Positions 60,401-64,000 of a stretch of 64,000 nucleotides of DNA are shown piece after piece (positions within the stretch are counted from its first letter, which is position 1; every line of letters begins with the position of its first letter). The translations under genes and the position numbers were made by a program. The DNA is from Fimousia sp045616445. GTDB taxonomy: Bacteria; Bacillota; Clostridia; Lachnospirales; Lachnospiraceae. The notes beneath the pieces are model-generated. The model was not told the DNA's origin, ran no database searches, and was given only the letters and a program-made list of their open reading frames with translations. The DNA is taken from positions 1 to 64,000 of the forward strand of contig JAZLGR010000018.1 in assembly GCA_045616445.1 (NCBI GenBank). Direction: 5' to 3'.

Positions 60401-61673
60401 ACAGGAAATCAAAAAGTACAATTCATTCGATAAAGCAGCAGTAGAGAAAATCATTTTCAAAGAACCAGGCAGTGAAGCAGACGGCTTATTAAAAAGTAAG
60501 CTTGCACAGGTAGAAAAGCGCTATGGCCTTACCTTAAATTACTGTAATACAGACAGCTTTGACCTTGCGTTTATTCAGATTAAGAAGGTAACCAGATTAG
60601 TACCTGAGTATGTGGATGCACAGGTATTATCCGCATTAATCTGTCTCCATGAAGGCAAACCGGATCAGGCTATGGAAGCATGCGAAATAGCATTAAGATA
60701 TAATCCAAATAACCAGACAGCACTTGCAATCAAGGATGAGCTTACCGTTGTTCCTGAAGAAACAGAAGAAGGAGCAGAGGGTGCTGATGCACCAGCAGCA
60801 GAAGGCGATAAGGCAGAAAAACCAGCGAAGAAATTCGTGCCATCCATGAAGCTTGGCAAGAAAAAGGAAGAAAAAGAAGAAGCTCCTAAGGCTGCAGTGA
60901 AACCAGCAGCTCCAGTTCAGGCACCTAAGAAAGTGGTTGCCAACGGAAGTGACTATGAAGAAGTAACAAGCAACAAGAAGAGCTTCATCTACCTTGGAAT
61001 CGGTTTCTTAATCGGTATCATCGCCATGTTCATCTTAGTAGTTCCAACTGCAAGAAGCGCAGTGAAGAACCAGTATGCCAACGAAGCAGAAAGCTACGAA
61101 GATCAGTTAAAAGCAAAAGATACAGAAATCGAAAACTTAAAGGTGGAATTAAAGGATGCAAGAAAAGCAACCAAAGCTGCGAAGAAGTTAGTAAAGACTT
61201 ACAAGGGATCCAACAAGAACTTATCCTTAGCAGCAAAAGAATACATGAACAACAACAACACTTTAGCAGCAGATGCATTATTAGGTGTTGATAAGAGCAC
61301 ATTAAGCAACAAAGAATCTCAGGATTTATATGATCTGATCAAAGCAAAAACATTCACAAAAGCAGCAGACAGCTTCTATCACAGTGGTTTAAATCAGTGG
61401 TATCAGCGTAACTACAAGGGTGCCATCGACTACTACAAAAAGGCAATCACATGTGATGATACAAAGTCTGAATACAAATATTATTTAGGTCGTGCATACG
61501 AAGCCAACGGTGATACAGACAAAGCTGTAAAAGAATACAACAAAGTCATCAACTCCGGCAGCAAGCATGCAAAAGACGCAAGAGAACGTGTCAATAAGAT
61601 TGACGAAGCGAAGAAAGCAGCAGAAGCTTCTTCTACAGAAGAAACTTCCGAAACAACAGAAGCAAATCGCTAA
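60387..61673 (+). CDS. Membrane protein with tetratricopeptide repeats
   Basis: This is 428 residues. It has N-terminal TPR-like helices (AFIQIKKVTRLVPEYVDAQVLSAL), an Ala/Pro/Lys-rich linker (about 115-190), and one membrane helix (IYLGIGFLIGIIAMFILVVP, about 193-215). A coiled coil and C-terminal TPRs follow (YKGAIDYYKKAITC, YLGRAYEANGDTDKAVKEYNKVI). It overlaps folC by 14 bases. It probably works in cell-envelope or division assembly. The function is unknown. Confidence 0.78.
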   Translation: MINIEQEIKKYNSFDKAAVEKIIFKEPGSEADGLLKSKLAQVEKRYGLTLNYCNTDSFDLAFIQIKKVTRLVPEYVDAQVLSALICLHEGKPDQAMEACEIALRYNPNNQTALAIKDELTVVPEETEEGAEGADAPAAEGDKAEKPAKKFVPSMKLGKKKEEKEEAPKAAVKPAAPVQAPKKVVANGSDYEEVTSNKKSFIYLGIGFLIGIIAMFILVVPTARSAVKNQYANEAESYEDQLKAKDTEIENLKVELKDARKATKAAKKLVKTYKGSNKNLSLAAKEYMNNNNTLAADALLGVDKSTLSNKESQDLYDLIKAKTFTKAADSFYHSGLNQWYQRNYKGAIDYYKKAITCDDTKSEYKYYLGRAYEANGDTDKAVKEYNKVINSGSKHAKDARERVNKIDEAKKAAEASSTEETSETTEANR

Positions 61674-61693
61674 TACATGTAATAGGTAATGAT

Positions 61694-61726
61694 AGGGCCG
61701 TCGCACCAATCGTGCGACGACCTTTT
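61694..61726 (+). terminator. Terminator of the valS operon
   Basis: GGCCGTCGCAC and GTGCGACGACC pair around CAATC, followed by TTTTTGT. Strong. Confidence 0.88.
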
Positions 61727-61813
61727 TGTATCTGCTTTCATGGTTGGAATCTCGAGATAGAGAATATTGGATAGAAAATATCAGGAAAGAGCATATAGAA
61801 TTTAGGTGAATAT

Positions 61814-63136
61814 ATGGATTTTAAGAAAATGTCAGTGGCAGAGCTTCGTGCTTATGCCAAAGAACAGGGAATCAAAGGAATCTCTTCTTTAAAGAAGGAT
61901 GGGCTGATCGCACTGCTGGAGAAGAAAGCGGCAGAAAGTACGGCGAAGGAAACAGTGAAAGAAGAGAAAAAAGAGGATAAAAAAGAAGATAAGCTGGCTG
62001 AGCTTGACAGTGGCTTAAAGGCTGACGGCATCCTTGAAGTTATGCCGGATGGGTTCGGCTTTATCCGATGCGAGAATTATCTTCCTGGAGACAACGACGT
62101 GTATGTCTCCCCAGCGCAGATCCGTCGTTTTAATTTACAGACCGGTGACATCTTAACCGGCAAGATGAGAAAGAAAAAAGAGAACGAGAAGTTCTCCGCA
62201 CTGTTATATATAGAAGGAGTCAATGGGTATCATCCATACGAAGCCCAGAAGAGAAAGAATTTTGCAGATCTGACTCCAATCTTCCCAAATGAACGATTAA
62301 AATTAGAAACCGACCAGACTTCCATTCCAATGCGAATGGTGGATCTGTTATCCCCAATCGGTAAGGGCCAGCGAGGCATGATCGTGTCCCCACCTAAAAC
62401 AGGTAAGACAACTTTATTAAAACAGATTGCCAAGAGCATCAGCGGCAATTATGGCGACATCAAGCTCATCGTCCTTCTGATTGACGAACGTCCAGAAGAA
62501 GTAACCGATATCAAGGAAGCTATCGAGGGGCCAAATGTAGAAGTCATCTATTCCACATTTGACGAACTGCCAGAGCATCACAAGCGCGTATCTGAGATGG
62601 TATTAGAACGTGCAAGAAGACTGGTGGAACATGGCGAAGATGTAGTAATTCTCCTTGACAGTATCACAAGACTTGCCAGAGCATATAACTTAACCTGTAC
62701 TTCAAGTGGCCGTACCTTAAGTGGTGGTCTTGACCCTGCAGCCCTCTACAAACCAAAACAGTTCTTTGGTGCTGCAAGAAATATGCGTGAAGGTGGCAGC
62801 TTAACAGTCCTTGCAACTGCCCTGGTAGAAACCGGCAGCCGTATGGATGATGTTGTATTCGAAGAGTTTAAAGGAACCGGTAACATGGAGCTGGTGTTAA
62901 ACCGTAAGCTCTCTGAAAAGCGTATCTTCCCTGCAGTCGACATCGCAAAATCCGGAACAAGAAGAGATGATCTTCTTCTTACCAAGGACGAGCAGGAAGT
63001 GGTTTATGCACTCCACAAAGAGCTCTCCGGAGCAAAGCCTGAGGAGGCTTTGGAGGAGATGCTGAAGCTGTTCAGACAGACAAAAAACAACGATGAATTC
63101 GTTGCTTTTATGCAGAAAGCCCTTGTGAAAAAGTAA
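61814..63136 (+). CDS. rho: Transcription termination factor Rho
   Basis: This is 440 residues. The N-terminal helical Rho_N domain (LRAYAKEQGIKGISSLKKDG), a Lys/Glu-rich linker, and an RNA-binding cold-shock fold (DGFGFIRCENYLPGDNDVYVSPAQI) lead to the ATPase. ATPase motifs are PPKTGKTTLL, the LLIDERPEEVTD region and RLARAYNL. It is a hexameric RNA translocase. AAGGTGAA upstream is the RBS. Confidence 0.95.
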   Translation: MDFKKMSVAELRAYAKEQGIKGISSLKKDGLIALLEKKAAESTAKETVKEEKKEDKKEDKLAELDSGLKADGILEVMPDGFGFIRCENYLPGDNDVYVSPAQIRRFNLQTGDILTGKMRKKKENEKFSALLYIEGVNGYHPYEAQKRKNFADLTPIFPNERLKLETDQTSIPMRMVDLLSPIGKGQRGMIVSPPKTGKTTLLKQIAKSISGNYGDIKLIVLLIDERPEEVTDIKEAIEGPNVEVIYSTFDELPEHHKRVSEMVLERARRLVEHGEDVVILLDSITRLARAYNLTCTSSGRTLSGGLDPAALYKPKQFFGAARNMREGGSLTVLATALVETGSRMDDVVFEEFKGTGNMELVLNRKLSEKRIFPAVDIAKSGTRRDDLLLTKDEQEVVYALHKELSGAKPEEALEEMLKLFRQTKNNDEFVAFMQKALVKK

Positions 63137-63270
63137 GAAAATCCCCTTGCAATCTAGTATTGCCCGTGCTATAATTTAGTAGTTGTTATGACAAAACGAG
63201 AATTAATTGAATTTCGTTTCGCAAATACGTTGGCAAAATCCAACGAAATATGAGTTAAGAGGTGAAAAAA

Positions 63271-63471
63271 ATGCGTGAAGGAATCCATCCAAAATATTAT
63301 CAGGCAACTGTTACATGCAACTGTGGTAACACATTCGTAACAGGTTCCACAAAACCAGAAATCCACGTAGAAATTTGCTCCAAGTGCCATTCTTTCTATA
63401 CAGGACAGGTTAAAGCAAACCAGGCTCGTGGACGTATTGAAAAATTCAATCGTAAATACGGTAATCTTTAA
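63271..63471 (+). CDS. rpmE: Ribosomal protein L31, zinc-binding type
   Basis: This is 66 residues from the ATG at 63271 (AAGAGGTG upstream; a GTG at 63262 lies in the RBS). The HPKYYQATVTCNCGNTF start is the L31 consensus. It has CNC in the N-terminal half and CSKC in the second, so it is the zinc-binding C+ form. A C- paralogue may exist elsewhere. The rho-rpmE order is common in Firmicutes. Confidence 0.95.
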   Translation: MREGIHPKYYQATVTCNCGNTFVTGSTKPEIHVEICSKCHSFYTGQVKANQARGRIEKFNRKYGNL

Positions 63472-63494
63472 TCAATACGAGCGAAGAAGAACTA

Positions 63495-63528
63495 AGCAGA
63501 TCATAGAGAAATCTATGGTCTGTTTTTG
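63495..63528 (+). terminator. Terminator after rpmE
   Basis: AGATCATAGA and TCTATGGTCT pair around a GAAA loop, followed by GTTTTTGC. Confidence 0.85.
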
Positions 63529-63662
63529 CATTTTAGGGTCTTTTTTTTACAAACAACAGACAGTCAATCTTCATGCACTATAGAATATACTAGTATTGTA
63601 AAAGAAGGAATAATGTGAAATCTAATATTACTATTAGATTCAAAAAGGGAGGTAATTGTAGT

Positions 63663-64000
63663 ATGAGTAGAAAACCCAAAAAATGGATACAAGCAATAGG
63701 GACAGTGATACTATCGATCTTAATGATTATGGGAATGATTCCAATCAATGAGATGAGGGTAAATGAAATCAATGCAGCAACATTGTCCAATCCGAGAATA
63801 GAAGATGATTCATCTATGGAATCAAAGCAGAAGGTTACATGGGATTGTATCTGGTTTGGTAGTTATCCACAGACTGAAATTGTGGACAAAGTTGAAAACA
63901 GTGGAAGTTATGAGACAAACTGGGAAGAAAATGCTGATTATGAAATAGATGTTGACCTATATAATTGTTTAAAAACTGCAACCTATAATAACAATGACGA
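63663..64000 (+). CDS. Secreted protein, 5' part only (runs off the window)
   Basis: ATG at 63663, with GGGAGG 9 bases upstream. The first 113 codons are visible and the frame stays open to the edge. The signal peptide is about 1-40 (KKWIQAIGTVILSILMIMG). It is followed by VTWDCIWFGSYPQTEI, the opening motif of clostridial DUF6273-type surface domains. Many such proteins carry further repeats downstream. An -10-like TATACT precedes it. Confidence 0.75.
   Translation, partial: MSRKPKKWIQAIGTVILSILMIMGMIPINEMRVNEINAATLSNPRIEDDSSMESKQKVTWDCIWFGSYPQTEIVDKVENSGSYETNWEENADYEIDVDLYNCLKTATYNNND

Noticed and set aside
1..64000. tRNA, rRNA and complete insertion sequences
   Set aside because: None recognised by eye on either strand. 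No transposase, integrase or TTCGANNC-type tRNA arm in proper context was seen.

Overview
The window looks like a chromosomal segment of a low-to-moderate G+C Gram-positive gut anaerobe of the Lachnospiraceae type (Firmicutes/Clostridia). The reasons are AGGAGG-type ribosome binding sites, TTGACA/TATAAT promoters, a CIRCE heat-shock operator, a yybP-ykoY riboswitch, a Rho/L31 pair, and several protein families typical of Lachnospiraceae (DUF815 ATPase, DUF5716/DUF5717-like proteins, DUF6591-like lipoprotein, PadR-DUF2812 pair). No tRNA, rRNA, complete insertion sequence or CRISPR array was recognised. The species is not determined.

Layout. 1-7.6 kb is an AT-rich accessory island. It holds the truncated end of an ORF6N-type phage antirepressor, a PLD-helicase-DUF3427 protein with a Nudix partner, an AlbA_2/GHKL ('Schlafen-like') regulator and an XRE-Fic gene pair. 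Two duplicated gene scraps, one of fic and one of the helicase, show repeated recombination there. 7.7-18 kb is mostly housekeeping and transport: lipoprotein, flavin reductase, mannitol-1-phosphate dehydrogenase, NhaC antiporter, Nudix, pseudouridine synthase, TIM-barrel isomerase, and CIRCE-Hsp20 followed by a membrane micropeptide. 16.4-19.1 kb holds a radical SAM/SPASM enzyme translationally coupled to a membrane protein whose C-terminus is a Cys-Ala repeat, a candidate post-translational modification system. 19.7-27.9 kb has small enzymes, transporters, DegV and an HD hydrolase.

28.0-29.8 kb encodes an ECF sigma factor, an RsgI-like anti-sigma factor with a long Lys/His-rich tail, and a small secreted Cys/His-rich protein. 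30-36.9 kb holds PadR-DUF2812, an oxidoreductase, a DNA glycosylase, a nitroreductase, a MATE exporter and a GH32 fructosidase. 37.0-40.2 kb is an unusual island bounded by two inverted copies of a roughly 430-bp non-coding repeat (a third copy lies at 19.2 kb). Inside are an operon of three tiny peptides, a short terminated transcript with start-stop and 7-codon ORFs (a sister copy lies at 32.76 kb), and a secreted protein.

40.3-64 kb is core: a Mn-type riboswitch with an UPF0016 exporter and a Ca/Na exchanger, a folate operon (folC, HD hydrolase, folP, folBK) running into pheA, a DUF815 ATPase with signal peptidase I, an aminotransferase, a four-gene cluster of unknown function (DUF5717/DUF5716-like, TPR-like, coiled-coil membrane protein), valS with a second folC and a membrane TPR protein, then rho, rpmE and the start of a secreted protein cut by the window edge.

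All family assignments come from reading motifs by eye. No database search was run. Where a start codon was moved from the longest reading frame, the ribosome binding site that decided it is given.
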